From: Larix kaempferi
Lineage: Eukaryota; Streptophyta; Pinopsida; Pinales; Pinaceae
Assembly (NCBI GenBank): GCA_027924585.1
Contig: BSBM01000261.1
Coordinates: 876,001-940,000 of the forward strand
Direction of reading: 5' to 3'
Length of the DNA stretch: 64,000 bases
The position numbers and the translations under genes are program-made. The notes beneath the pieces are model-generated. The model did not search any database. It saw nothing but the letters and a program-made list of their open reading frames with translations, and was not told the origin of the DNA. Positions 1-10,696 of the stretch are shown here, piece after piece (the stretch's first letter is position 1; each line of letters starts with the position of its first letter).

Positions 1-1133
1 GGTTTGAATTAATGAGCCCATGTGAACTTCACGTGCTTGGAAGCCACGCTGGCTGAAAAGTTAAACCCTATCGCATTCACCACTTGGGATCTGTTTGGCC
101 ATCTCTAGTGAGGGAGGAAATCTACACCTGAGCAAGCACAGGGCCCTTACAGCAGCGTTTGGATGCTACAGGTAAGGCGTGGGAACTTGTAATGTTATTT
201 TGGTGGCTAGAATTTTGTAGTTATAGATTTCGATTTCCAAACTTCTATTTCATTTTATAATGTATGTCCCTTGTTGCTTGACATGAGGGTCTCGTTGGAT
301 GTCTACCGTTGGGGCTTGGATGGGTCGAGCAAACTCTAACGTGGAGGCCGGGTGCCAAGGGTTCTGGTAAGACCTTGGGACTCTAGAACTTTACAGCCTC
401 TATAGTTTCTATGGTGTGAATGCATTCGGTATTGGGAGCAAAGTTGTTGGTTTCATCGGGAGTCACCAGAAGTTGTTGCGAGCCTACCTTTGTTAATGAA
501 ATCGTTGTTTTCCAGACCTCAGTGTCTGCGTGATTTGGATGATTATGGCCTCTACGCTATTGATACTTTTACAATATATATATTTTTTTGAATAATTTAT
601 CAACCGTTTACTTTAACTCTGTTCTATCTAAAATTGGTATAAGGATGAGCTGAGGTATAGAACAAATGCCTACCAACATCTGCATTTTAGTTTTTATGCT
701 TGCAAATATGGTTTCGATTGGGTTTATGGAGTTTCATTTGTTTATAAATTGATCTGGGTTTAGGGTTCAGCATAAAGGAATTTGTTCCAAGTGATATGAG
801 ACCCGCTCTTGTTATCACGATTTAACTCTATGTAAAAAAAATGTTTGTGATTTATTTTCTAGAAAGATAAATTTGGCCCTAAAAAGAATCAAGCTGTCAT
901 GATTTGGGTTTACTACAAAAACAACAACCTCTGTAGAAAAAAAAATGGGTGATAACTGACATCTCTGTAAATCTCTTAAATTTATGTGGTTAAAAGGAAT
1001 CTTGGTGGAAGAAGTCGTGATGCTCTCTTTGTAATGGTGATTCTGGTCCTACCGCTATCATCTTTGTTATATGGTGATAATTTTGGTTCTTTTATGGTTT
1101 AATAACTTACGGCTGTAGACCCATGCCCACCAT

Positions 1134-1240
1134 CCAAGGAGTGTTTCCGTCGGTCTTGAGTTTCAACTTGCAAATGGTGACCCATGCCAATCGTCACCAT
1201 TGCCAGGCTGAAACTCAAGACCACTGGCAACACTCCTCGG
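1134..1240. repeat. Long imperfect hairpin
   Basis: A 48-bp left arm (1134-1181) is followed by an 11-nt loop and a 48-bp right arm (1193-1240) that is its imperfect reverse complement, with about four in five positions paired. The surrounding DNA has no coding signal. It could be a foldback or MITE remnant, or a small-RNA precursor; the sequence does not decide. Confidence 0.75.
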
Positions 1241-2113
1241 ATCGAGTCACATTGTAATTAGTACTAGAAAATGACATGGGAAGTCTATGGCTGGTTGTAC
1301 TATTCTTTAAATTTTTGTTCTACACAATGTTTTCTTTAGCTTTGATGATGATTCTCAATATTTTATACATCGATATGCTATGAGTCATCTATTTATGCCT
1401 TGGTTTCATTTACAGTATGATTGGTTTGATTGACTATTCTTTAAGTTCACAATTTTGTCCTACATAATGCATGATGTAATTAGATGTATTTTATGGTTTC
1501 CTGGATCAAGAGGAGTTGTAGGGATACAGGTCTTACTTATCCCTTATGAGCTAAAGTCTTTCAAGTCCTAACTTTATGCAGGTGCTTTTAAAAGGGGGCA
1601 CTTAACCTATTACCTAAACACTCCAAGAAAACTACATGCCAAGGGTGAAAAAGGGGATAAACCCTAACCCCTAAGTCATACTATGGAAAGCGCTTAACTA
1701 ATGAACAAGGGCGAATGCAACTATAGGAAAGTGGGTATTGATCTGGAATGTAGTGGAGGTTGGTTGAACTTTTAATACTGATCACGTGATGAGCTTGGTA
1801 GTGGAATCCAATAGGTAAACTCTGCTTCCATTTTCGTTCCTTTAGTTTGTTTATAACTTAATTCCAGCGTTTGGACCAATCTAACTACCCAATGCTTTCC
1901 TATTGTTTTGAAAGGATTCACTGGTGTATTGTTGGGTGACTTCAACTGGGAGAAGGGGGCTCCAATATTTAAAAAACCGGGTGAGACCTGAGCACAACAA
2001 TGCCTCTATCTTGAATCTCTGTGTTGGTTGGAATTTGGATGGGCATCATTTCTGTTTAGTAATGGACAGTTTATTTGAGGGGTTTATTTGGTTTGTAAAG
2101 CTCTGTGAATATT

Positions 2114-2311
2114 ATCGTTTCATATATCTCTGATTTTCTCAAAACTCGAGAATGAAGATAAAGAGGATTTCCACGGTAATTTGTTCCATTCAAACCTATC
2201 AAGTGTACTTTTAGGTCAGCAATATTCTTGTCTCCGAACTATAGCAGCTGTTTGGCCATTTTCACCCTGTAAATTGAAGGATTCCTGCAAATAGAAACCA
2301 CATTTGGATGG
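2114..2311 (+). repeat. Left arm of a 198-bp inverted repeat
   Basis: This segment is the reverse complement of 4068-4265 at roughly 93% identity by eye. The two arms are separated by about 1.76 kb. A second short block (2396-2436) also has an inverted partner (4316-4358), but in a different order relative to the arm, so the locus was rearranged and not simply folded back. Confidence 0.9.
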
Positions 2312-2500
2312 TTAGGAGCAGGGCTACCCACAATGTAGCAGACGATAACCCCAGAGGCCACAAGCATCTGGAATCATGCCATAGTAGAAGCTTTTGGTTA
2401 ATAATGGGATTTGAAAGATACATAATTCTTGCCACCATAACCATAATATAATGGCTAAAAGCCAAATTACACAAAGTGTAAATAATGGCCAAGGGATGGA

Positions 2501-2730
2501 TCACTCGGATACCAATGTAATATCAGTATCCAGATATTCTCAAGGATTACGCAAGTGAATAATCAACCAATAGAAAATAACTCCATTTGGAAAGAATAAA
2601 TAATATTGAATATGAATTAATTACATGTTACAACTTTAGGGTTCGAGATATATACCACCCTGTCCTAATGATCATGTATTTTCGAAAAGACACTTCTTTT
2701 TCATAAAACCTCTTTAATAATTAATTATTG

Positions 2731-2767
<37 letters not shown>

Positions 2768-2811
2768 TTATACATATATTGTTTTATATGTTATATTTAT
2801 TTTTATATAAC
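2501..2811 (-). repeat. Possible copia-type LTR end with a PBS-like site
   Basis: Read on the minus strand, DNA ending in ATATTACA is followed by TTGGTATCCGAGT, which resembles the initiator-Met primer-binding site of copia elements (TGGTATCAGAGC) with changes. On the plus strand the putative LTR would start near 2516 (TGTAATATC) and end near 2811 (TATAACA). It contains a TATATA stretch and a TTA microsatellite. No second LTR was found, so the call is weak. Confidence 0.28.
2731..2763. repeat. TTA trinucleotide microsatellite
   Basis: A run of about ten TTA/ATT units in AT-rich DNA, lying inside the possible LTR at 2501-2811. Confidence 0.95.
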
Positions 2812-3915
2812 AAATCCACAACTATAGTATCTATCGAAAATTGGGCCTAAAAATTCATTTCGTCAAATGAATGAAACTTAAAGCAAACTCTGTGTTCTTG
2901 GGTTTGAATATTAAGTTTTAACTTTACACCAAATTTATAAATACGCTGTGCAAGTGAGTTGCGGTAATAGTTTGTTGCAACTTGCAATTACTTCCTACTA
3001 TGTGTTGACATCTAAATATTATCTCTTATAATTGATTTTTCTATGTATTTATTACAAGGATTCTACTTAACTCTAACCATTGGTTCCAAGCGAAAAACAC
3101 AATGTTCCACCAAGTTTCCAAGATGCAGGGGTAGGAAAATGCATCCGGGGATTGTGTGGAAGCACCCCCAAAATTATGGGGAATGTCACAGGGGATGTTT
3201 AGGGTCTCTGATGTAGGGGACCCCGACTGAAATATTGAAAAAGTAGAATTAAAATGTACGAGAGCTAAACATAAATCATTGAAATCTTAAATAGAACAGT
3301 GCACTGATAACTTTTTTTTCGGATGAGAATGGGTATAATGTTTGCATAAAATGCGGCTATGGAAGATCAAACAGCCAAAAAATTCATACATTCCATTTCC
3401 ATAACAAAATTTCTCTCGGAAGTAGAGTAGAGAAGCAAAATTTTTCCACAAATTGTTCTAATATGTTCATATATACTACTATCCCACATGATTGAAAACT
3501 AGATAGTACAAACCTTTACAAACTGTCCAAGCAAAAAGACACAAGTGAAATACGTAGAAGATAGATGAAACTAACTAAAATGGTAGCCACTGTAGCCTTC
3601 CTCCATAAACTGATCTTCATGGACAGGTCCTTCAAATCCTTGAGACTGCTCAATTACTGCGATAACTGTTTGTTGCAGTGTGTTCTAAAAATTCTTAGAG
3701 CATGTGGCATTACTTGGTTTATTCTTTTCCAATGCAATGCTTTATTGTCATCATATTCTTACCACTGCCTTTCCATTCTCTATGCTTGGAGCTAAAAATA
3801 TATGCCCCTATTTAACTAACTTGGATCAAGGTTTGCACCTTGGAACCTTGTCTTTGACTTTCTTTCAATACAATTTGTCAGCTTTAACCATTTTTTAATT
3901 CTTCGTATCATCTTT

Positions 3916-4358
3916 TTGCAAGGTCCACTGAACTCAGGAACATTTGAAGAGAAACCTTTGTCATGTGAACTCGGGAACATTTCATACAAAAGAAATAAGA
4001 CACAATTAGATAAACATGATAATGAAATCGAGCATATAATCATGATGGTTAATAACAATCAAGAACACCATCCAAATGTGGTTTGTGTTTGCAGGAATCC
4101 TTCAATTTACAGGGTGAAAATGGCCAAACAACTAGTACAGTTCGAAGACAAGAATACTGCTGACCTAAAAGTACACTTGATAGGTTTGGATGGAACAGAT
4201 TACCGTGGAAATATTCTTTATCTTCATTCTTGAGTTTTGAGAAAATCAGATATATATGAAACGATGCTTTATGACCTTTTTCCTTCACAACCACCTCTTG
4301 AAATCAAGGTAAGAAATGGTTACAGTGGCGAGAATTATGTATATTCCAAATCCCATTA
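3916..4358 (+). pseudogene. Exon-like fragments of an unrecognised gene
   Basis: An open stretch from 3916 to 4233 encodes a 105-residue peptide ending in the phrase NILYLHS. A pyrimidine tract followed by TTTGCAG at about 4089-4095 could be a splice acceptor. A second open piece encodes MLYDLFPSQPPLEIK and ends at a good donor (AAG/GTAAGA near 4306-4312). The 4068-4265 part is copied in inverted orientation at 2114-2311. I do not recognise the protein. Reuse of the same pieces in both orientations and scrambled order fits captured host exons inside a transposon better than a working gene. Expression and the true reading frame are unknown. Confidence 0.28.
4068..4265 (-). repeat. Right arm of the 198-bp inverted repeat
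   Basis: Reverse-complement partner of 2114-2311. It overlaps the exon-like sequence and retains the open frame better than the left arm does. Confidence 0.9.
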
Positions 4359-4620
4359 AAGTACAAACGTTTTAGTTTCTCCAGCATGCATGAAGCCCTG
4401 TCTATTCTACCAGTTGCATTAAGGAAATAGATGCCATTCAATATTTTTTATTGATATAGAAAGTAAACATTTTATGTGCACCCACTCAATGAAGAAAAAG
4501 AAGAAGAATATAGGGAACATCTAAGAATAAAAATAGGATAATAGGTTCAAAGGAGGTGAATAATACTCATGTCCCTATGAACCTAGGGCATCAACTTGGA
4601 GGTTTTTTTTTAAATGCAAA

Positions 4621-4975
4621 ACCTCGATCGGATATCCGATGACCCCCCCAAATAATCTGATGCCTTTTCCATACAACCGATGGCTAAAGGCGTTGGATAC
4701 CGCTCTTGTTTCTATGTAAAGGATGTCAGATATCCGACATCTGTACCATACAACCGACGGCTACAGGCGTCGGTGATTGGACTTTTTTCTATGGAAAGGA
4801 TGGTGGATATCCAACGGCATAGAGAGGTTGGATATTCGATGGGGTATTTAAATGTCGGATATTAGCCGGACTGCCACCGACATTAAAAAAAGAGGCTGCT
4901 TATCATATGGTCGATGGAAAGATGTCCAAAATCAGACATCTATGCCGTCATATTTTTGGCTCAAAAATGCTAGTG
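4621..4975 (-). repeat. CACTA-like terminal and subterminal repeat region
   Basis: The block carries repeated motifs around GGATATCC (near 4628, 4732, 4804 and 4833) and two copies of a 29-bp phrase beginning CCATACAACCGA (near 4669 and 4746). The hairpin CCGACGGCTACAGGCGTCGG lies near 4756. The minus-strand terminus at 4975 reads CACTAG. Dense palindromic subterminal motifs are typical of En/Spm-type transposase binding regions. Confidence 0.5.
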
Positions 4976-6563
4976 TGATTTGGGAGTCAAGTGCACAATG
5001 GGGATTACTGAGCTAGTTAGATTTCAGGGTTTTCCAAATGAAGTTAAAGACATCCAAATTATTAATACATGACTGATATGGAATTTATACTGATTTATTA
5101 ACCTCCTACAATTGACAGAGGTTCAAATTGATGCTCATAATTGAATTAGCAGTCATAATGGTAAAACTACTCTGGAAAAAACACCCAACGAGCTAGTCTT
5201 CATCTTTAAAGGTCAAACTGCCTCCATAATTCACTATAATCTGTTCTAATATGAATTAATGCTCTGATATAAATTAATTTTCACACATGAGTCGAAATAT
5301 AAACTTCAGAACACTTATTTTAATTATTTGATTGCTTTCCAAGCTTACAATGCCTCACAGGCTAGAATTTCATTACAAAATGATGGAGAATGAAGATGAG
5401 AAGTAGGAAGATTACTGTGGCTCTATTCTGAAGTAGTTATTAGACCACCTATAGGTCATTTGTATGATATTGGCTGCATACTGAACTTCTGATCATCACT
5501 GGGATGCATTTACTAAACCATCTCCCTCCTCTAGGGAAAAATCCTCCAAATGTAGCTAAGAATGAAGGTAGAAGTGGAAGAAGAGTATGAGGATCAGATA
5601 TGAAGTGGTTCTCTAGTCATATGCATCTCTTATCTCTGCAAATAATGGAACATTAGAATTCCTGAAGAACCTGGGCACATTTACTGAAAACTAGCTTCTC
5701 CTGCTAGTGATTCTCCACCAAAACTAGCTGCAAATCCATTGTAGAAGTGATCTCCTCTTCAAGATGACTGTAGATATTCAATTATGGACTGATATGGATG
5801 TTAATGGATGCAATAACATATTCTGGACCTGAATACTACTCACTGAAAACTATGGAGCCTTGGGGCACATCTCCCAAGAAAAACTCTTGAGGCACATCAC
5901 TCAACCAGGAGAGGCTCAAAGCTCTCAAGAAAAAATTGCAAATGACAAAAGTTCTGATATGGAGTTGGAAACATTATTAAATAGCTGAAGTGACTTGATC
6001 CTCAATCCAACCACACATGTGGATGAGGGAGGGTATATTCCTTGAGAGGAATGGCAACTCTTTGCTTTGAAAAACTTTCCTTCCTTTGCCTTCCTTCACT
6101 GAATTTGGAAAGTGCGCCTTTGTGAGATTTTCTGGATATTTCTACTTTCTTTCTGACTGCTTTTCCTATTCTTTCCACTTTCTTTACTTTCCTTCTTTTC
6201 TCCTTTTGCCATTTTTTCTGTTTTCTTTTGTCAGTTTCCAATTTGTTTTCCTTTCCGTCTTTCCTCCATTGGATTCCTTGATTTTTCTGAGATTTGCCAC
6301 TAAGGAAAGAGTGGTCCACTTGACACCAATGCGCCCACCTAGTCTAGTCATCACCACTTGCCAATATTTATTAGCAATAATTATTAATAAAAATAATACA
6401 AAATCTGAATTTAATTAATTAATTAATAATTAATTAACTACTATAGTATGATTGCCTCAAAAATACAACATTAACTAAATTCTCATTGAGTTAATCAACT
6501 TAGACCCCCTAGGGGTGGGAGGATCCAAGTAGTGACCAAGGCCACTAGGGAGGGGACATGACA
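4976..6563 (-). repeat. Chromovirus 3' LTR, missing its distal ~410 bp
   Basis: The segment aligns along its length with 11108-13307, apart from the solo LTR found only in the latter. Read on the minus strand it starts TGTCATGTCCCC directly after the polypurine tract. The portion that would match 10697-11107 is absent because the CACTA-like element begins at 4975. The uninterrupted solo-LTR target CACCA is seen at 6324-6328. Confidence 0.9.
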
Positions 6564-6576
6564 GTCCTCCCTTCCC
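6564..6576 (-). other. Polypurine tract of the chromovirus
   Basis: On the minus strand GGGAAGGGAGGAC lies immediately before the 3' LTR start. The same tract in the same peptide context occurs in the 42-49 kb element. Confidence 0.85.
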
Positions 6577-7054
6577 AATACTGCTTGTCCTCAAGCAGTT
6601 TCAAACCAGGATGCTGCAAAATCCTTTCATCTTCTCAAGTGGCATCTTCACTGGGAAACCCCTTCCACTGCACTAGATATTATTTAATAATTATTCTCCT
6701 CAACTTACTCTATGTTACCTTCAAAATTGCTTCTGGTTCTAAGACCAGGTGTCCTTCATCATCAAGAGGAGGAAATATTTCTGAAACAGTCACCTGTTGG
6801 CCAACTGCTTTCTTCAAGCATGACACATGGAAAACATTGTGTATCTTGCTTCCAGATGGCAGATCTAGTTCATAAGCAACTTCACCCACCTTCCTTGTGA
6901 TCTTGTATGGCCCATAGAAACTTGGTAGTAATTTATTATCCCCCTTCGATTTCAAAGTGGATTTCCTGTAGGGCTGCAACCTCAAATAAACTAAGTCACC
7001 TTCTTGGAAGGTTCGGTCTGTTCTCTTCTTGTCTGCATACAGTTTCTGTTGGTT
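6567..7054 (-). pseudogene. Integrase C-terminal region and chromodomain, remnant
   Basis: The minus strand encodes the integrase C-terminal fold with the phrases GPYKITRKVGEVAYELDLP and IHNVFHVSCLKK (6710-6985). This runs into a chromodomain with the phrase YLVQWKGFPSEDAT (about 6630-6680) and a tail LQHPGLKLLEDKQYWEGR next to the polypurine tract. A stop precedes YLVQW, and the tryptophan expected after EDAT is a TGA stop. In intact chromoviruses this module follows the catalytic core and steers integration through chromatin contacts. Here the zinc-binding domain and the catalytic D,D35E core are missing: RNase H runs into this C-terminal part after a short linker near 7130-7160. The deletion is internal, and the copy cannot integrate by itself. 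Confidence 0.88.
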
Positions 7055-8077
7055 CTATGTAACCTGCAAATTTTCCTTAAGTGCCTTCAGTATGTCTTCG
7101 CTCTCTTGCAGCCAATACTTTTCCTTTTGTGCTCTACAATTCCCAAAAATCAGATCTACCAAAATCTGTTCTTTTAACTTGGATTCAGGAGTTAGAAAAA
7201 CTCCATTATTGTAATAAATAACATCATTGATAGCTTGGTAAGAGTCATCCTGAATCATCCTATCCAAAAATTCACAAGCAAACTGAGTTTTTGAATATTC
7301 TCTAGCTAGTTGATCTTTCCAATCAGTAGGAATTTGTAGCAAAGAAAAAACAGGTTTTCTAGAGAGGGCATTAGCAGCTACATTCAACTTACCCTTCTTA
7401 TATTCTATGTCGAAATCATAAGACTGAATTTTGCTTACCCATTTTTGTTGTCTGTCATTCAACTCTTTTTGGGTCAAGAAATGCTTCAAGCTGTTGTGAT
7501 CAGTCTTGACTATGAACTTGCCTCCCACCAGATATTGTCTGAATTTATCCAAGGCATGCATGATGACTAACATCTCTTTATCATAGATAGAATAAATATT
7601 CTCATGGGGCTGCAATTTTCTGCTCTCATAAGCAATAGGATGCTTGTTCTGCATTAATACTGCTCCAATGCCTTCACCTGAGGCATCACACTCCAATATA
7701 AAAGGCTGGCTGAAATATGGAAGTGCAAGTACTGGGCACTCCAATATAAAAGGTTGGCTGAAATATGGAAGTGCAAGTACTGGGCAGCTGCTCAAAACTT
7801 CCTTCATTCTATTAAAAGCTTTTTCATCCTCCTTAGACCAGCAAAAAGAACCCTTCTTGATGAGGTCTGTCAAGGGAGAGGTGAGCTTAGAAAATCCTTT
7901 TACAAATTTTCTGTCGTATGTGCACAAGGTAATGAATCCTCTTAGAGCTGTTATGTTCTTTGGGCTTGGCCAATCAAGGATGGATTGGATCTTCTCCATG
8001 TGTACCATGATCCCTTCTTTCCCAATGATGTGGCCAATATAGAGGAGCTCTTTCAAACCAAACTCACATTTTGACAT
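7055..8077 (-). pseudogene. Ty3/gypsy RT thumb and RNase H, remnant
   Basis: A 340-codon open stretch holds the end of the RT (CEFGLKELLYIGHIIGKEG) and a gypsy RNase H. RNase H landmarks are ECDASGEGIGAVL, YSIYDKEMLVIMHALDKFRQY, KTDHNSLKHFL and LNVAANALSR. The first three acidic sites are retained (DAS, the E of DKE, TDH); the fourth, usually VADALSR, reads VAANALSR and may be lost. A 48-bp tandem duplication repeats 16 residues (CPVLALPYFSQPFILE) just before the first catalytic aspartate. The frame then runs into an integrase remnant lacking its core. This enzyme would degrade the RNA of the RNA-DNA hybrid during reverse transcription; the copy is defective. Confidence 0.9.
7691..7786. repeat. 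48-bp tandem duplication inside RNase H
   Basis: Two adjacent 48-bp units (7691-7738 and 7739-7786) differ by one base (ggctgg versus ggttgg). The duplication keeps the frame and inserts 16 residues. It is probably a private slippage event of this copy. Confidence 0.97.
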
Positions 8078-8160
8078 TTTAGCATAAAAAGACTATTTTG
8101 CAAGAAGTGTTAGAACATTGTCCAAAAGTTGCAAATGCTCTTCCCATGTCTTACTATAAA

Positions 8161-8734
8161 TCAAAATGTCATAAAAAATACAAGTACATACTTACGGAGC
8201 TGTTTGATGAAGATTATGTTAATGTAAGACTGAAAATTTGCTGGTGCATTTTTCAATCCAAAAGGCATGACCAGAAATTCAAAATGCCCAAAATGGCACC
8301 GAAAAGTAGTTTTCTGAATATCTTCATTTTTCATTCTGATTTGGTGGTAACCAAAATGAAGATCAATCTTGGAAAAATATTTAGCTCCATGTAGATCATG
8401 CATCAGCTCATCAATCCTTGGAATAGGATATCTGTTCTTGATGGTTTTCTTATTCAAAGCTCTATAATCAATGCACATGCGCATTGTTCCATGTTTCTTT
8501 TTTACCAAAACCATCGATGAAGCAAAGGGAATTGAGCTTTGGTCTTATGAACCCCATATCAAGCATCTCTTTGATGGTTTTCTCTATCTCATCCTTGAAT
8601 CTCTTGGGGTGTTTGTAGGGGTGGATTTTTATAGGGAAAGTACCAGGTTCCAGCTCTATCCAATGCTCAGTACCCCTGTTAGGAGGACTTCCATGTGGCA
8701 GATCTTCAAACACCTTTGTGTGTTTGTGGAGCAA
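8161..8734 (-). pseudogene. Ty3/gypsy reverse transcriptase, frameshifted
   Basis: Two overlapping minus-strand pieces make the RT. The first (8468-8734) carries the N-terminal phrases HWIELEPGTFPIKIHPYK and [10 protein letters not shown]. The second (8161-8514) carries [35 protein letters not shown] and [14 protein letters not shown]. They lie in different frames, so at least one indel separates them near 8500. The catalytic block also fails: where the Y/FxDD motif should be (about 8165-8180) the frame slips, leaving FFMTF followed by a stop. A one-base deletion at that point explains the slip. The RT is therefore inactive. The family would copy element RNA into DNA inside the virus-like particle. 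Confidence 0.92.
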
Positions 8735-9051
8735 TCTTTGGATATCTTTTGGATGTTGTGATACATCAATGATGGTCCCTTTGGTGGGGATAAAACACCA
8801 TGCCTCAAAAATGATCTCATACTGTGTGCCGAAAATACTTGTTTTGGGTAGGTGTTGACACCTCTCAAAACCACTTGTTTTCCTTCAGTATTTTTAAAGC
8901 ACATGTGAGGGATCTGGTAATTTACCACATGCTCCCCAATGGAAAAAATCCATTGTACTCCCAAAATAACATTAGTATCAGCAACATCAACAATATAAAA
9001 ACTATCAGTTACATTATGGTCTCCAATAGTTACCTGCAGTTTGGGAATCCA

Positions 9052-9510
9052 CTAGTCACACTGCATAGTGTTGTTTTTTCCTGGAATAATGACTGTGAAA
9101 CCTACAAATTTTTTAGATTTGAGTTTCGTTCTCTCTACCATGGCTTCATCTATAAAATTATGTGTGGAACCCCCATCGACAAAAACTGATACTTTCTGCC
9201 CTTCTACAACTCCCTTAACTCTCATAGTGTGGTAGCGGGGGACTCCACTCAAAACTGCAATTTTTCCTTCTGGTTGTGGGGGTTCTTCTTCTTATGTTGT
9301 ATCATACCCCTCCTCTGCTTGTTCTTCTTCTTTAACTTCTTCACTCATTTCTTTCTTATCACTTTCAAAAAAAACTTCTATGTAATGAGCCTTCCCCTTG
9401 GCACATTTGTGCTTTGGAACCCAAGGTTCTTGGCAGGAAAAACATAGTTTTTTTCTCCTTAACTCATCCCAATCTCTGAGTGAATACTCTTTTCTATTTG
9501 GGGAAGCCAC
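9052..9510 (-). pseudogene. Zinc knuckle and aspartic protease, remnant
   Basis: The piece at 9292-9510 has a chromovirus-type zinc knuckle, CFSCQEPWVPKHKC, followed by an acidic stretch. The next piece (9052-9252) carries the protease active-site region VDGGSTHNFI; codons for the catalytic aspartate are at about 9175-9177. The usual D-S/T-G triad reads D-G-G, so even without frameshifts activity would be doubtful. A further minus-strand piece (8656-8964) continues the region in another frame. The zinc knuckle normally packages element RNA and the protease cleaves the polyprotein. Confidence 0.82.
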
Positions 9511-9553
9511 ATTTCTGAATGGTGGCCTTTGGTTCTGATTTTTAGCAGGTGCA

Positions 9554-10273
9554 TTAAAATTTGGTGGATATCTGGTCCTTGGGATCTTGTAGATCCCTTG
9601 TTATGCTCACTGCTTCTTGTAGGGTAGCTGGTTGGTAGGCTTTAACCATCCCTTTTAATGGTTCTGTTAATCCTTTTGTGAATAGAAGAATTAAGAAGAC
9701 TTCAGATATATTAGTAACCATTACATACAACTTTTGGAACTCAGAGATATAAGCTTTGGGAGTTTCGGTCTGCTTAACATGTGTTAGTTCCCTGAAGGCA
9801 ATTTCAGGGTCCCTTCTATCGAATCTCTCCATTAATCTCCTAGTAAATTCTGCATATGAAGTCACTTGGTCATGGCCTAAAGTCCTCATGCCATGGAAGC
9901 ACCAGTCATTAGCTTCATCTTGCAAATGCAGAGTTTCCATTCTGATGGCATCCCTTTCAACCATTGGATTCAGCTGGAAATAGGTGTCTAGCTTCTGCAC
10001 CCATGAGCTAGCAGTGCATTTTGTTGACCCATCAAGGAAAGGTAGATGAATCTTACCAATTGCATTTCTCAGCTCATAGTTATATGTTGGATTCCTATGC
10101 CCCCCTCTTGGATGATTTATGTATTGTGCTTCACATAAATCCTTGAAAGGCAGAGCCCTTCTGCACTCTTCACTCAGAGTCTGGTATTCTACATACTGAT
10201 CTTCCCATGCATTTATTGACTTAGTGGGAATATCAGGTTGTTCTTCCCTATGCTCATCAAGGAATTTTGGCAT
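9554..10273 (-). pseudogene. Chromovirus gag (capsid) remnant
   Basis: A 239-codon open stretch has the Ty3/gypsy capsid-like pattern: KIHLPFLDGSTKCTASSWVQ, the helix-rich DAIRMETLHLQDEANDWCF, SYAEFTRRLMERFDRRDPE and AYISEFQKLYVMV, ending in GLTEPLKGMVKAYQPATLQE. The product would form the virus-like particle. It is separated from the zinc knuckle by a break around 9510-9554, and upstream sequence on the same strand (10523-10651) looks like its original N-terminus in a different frame. Confidence 0.9.
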
Positions 10274-10522
10274 GGTCTGTTGGGGATGATCTTTGGATTC
10301 ATCTTTGAATTCATTAGGCCTATTATGAGGACAATTCTTAGAAAATATAATTCCACTAGGGATCTTCCTATCATCATTCTAAGAGCCACTGCAGCTCCCT
10401 TCTACCTCTTTCTGTCCTAATTGCTTATCCAAAAATTCTCTAGTTTCTTGCCCAGATTGAACAATATTATGGGATATGTCATGCATCGCCTTTAACATAC
10501 TCTACACAAAAATTATAAAATC

Positions 10523-10651
10523 TTATGTATCATCATTTTCAGACATGTTCTTCCCCCCTTGTATTTTCCCTCCAATGGATTCTACCTCTTCTTCCACAAA
10601 TGGTTCTTCAGGGTTCTTTCCTTTGGGGAGTGGTATTCTCTTAGGAATCAT
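10523..10651 (-). pseudogene. Probable N-terminal piece of the chromovirus gag
   Basis: Starting at an ATG about 25 bases inside the primer-binding site, the minus strand encodes MIPKRIPLPKGKNPEEPF followed by an acidic linker. Position and composition fit a gag leader peptide cut off from the main gag frame. The open frame also runs back through the primer-binding site, so the start is a choice, not a proof. The 10274-10522 gap holds only broken frame. Confidence 0.4.
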
Positions 10652-10676
10652 AACAAATTTTAAGAGAAGGTTCATA

Positions 10677-10695
10677 GGACCATGCCATGATACCA
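10677..10695 (-). other. Primer-binding site of the chromovirus
   Basis: On the minus strand TGGTATCATGGCATGGTCC follows the LTR end (ATATTATA) after one base. The first eight bases match the 3' end complement of initiator-Met tRNA. The 42-49 kb element has TGGTATCAGAGCATGGTCC at the same place, 17 of 19 identical. Confidence 0.85.
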
Positions 10696-10696
10696 C

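Larger units (their letters stand above)
1..4975. mobile_element. Probable right-hand part of a CACTA-like DNA transposon
   Basis: The right boundary is the point where homology between the two chromovirus LTRs stops: from 4976 on the DNA matches 11108 onward, while 4540-4975 has no counterpart. Read from 4975 on the minus strand the DNA begins CACTAGCATTTTTGAGCC, a CACTA-type terminus. The next three bases (TGA, 4976-4978) match the uninterrupted site at 11108-11110, as expected for a 3-bp target duplication. Subterminal GGATATCC-type repeats lie just inside. The left end is not in the window and no transposase is recognisable, so 1-4975 would be the interior of a decayed or non-autonomous copy. 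Roughly 1-1130, 1241-2110 and 2820-3910 hold no gene I can support. The upstream extent is inferred; part of this DNA could be older flanking sequence. Confidence 0.42.

Noticed and set aside
2262-2504. 80-codon minus-strand frame with hydrophobic stretches (possible membrane protein)
   Set aside because: It overlaps the inverted repeat and a PBS-like site, and its reading frame is not the one preserved in the partner arm.
5998-6418. Open stretches on both strands in the chromovirus 3' LTR
   Set aside because: A pyrimidine-rich tract (TTTCC/TTCC runs) produces low-complexity Phe/Ser or Lys/Arg frames; the same tract occurs in the 5' LTR near 12200-12420.
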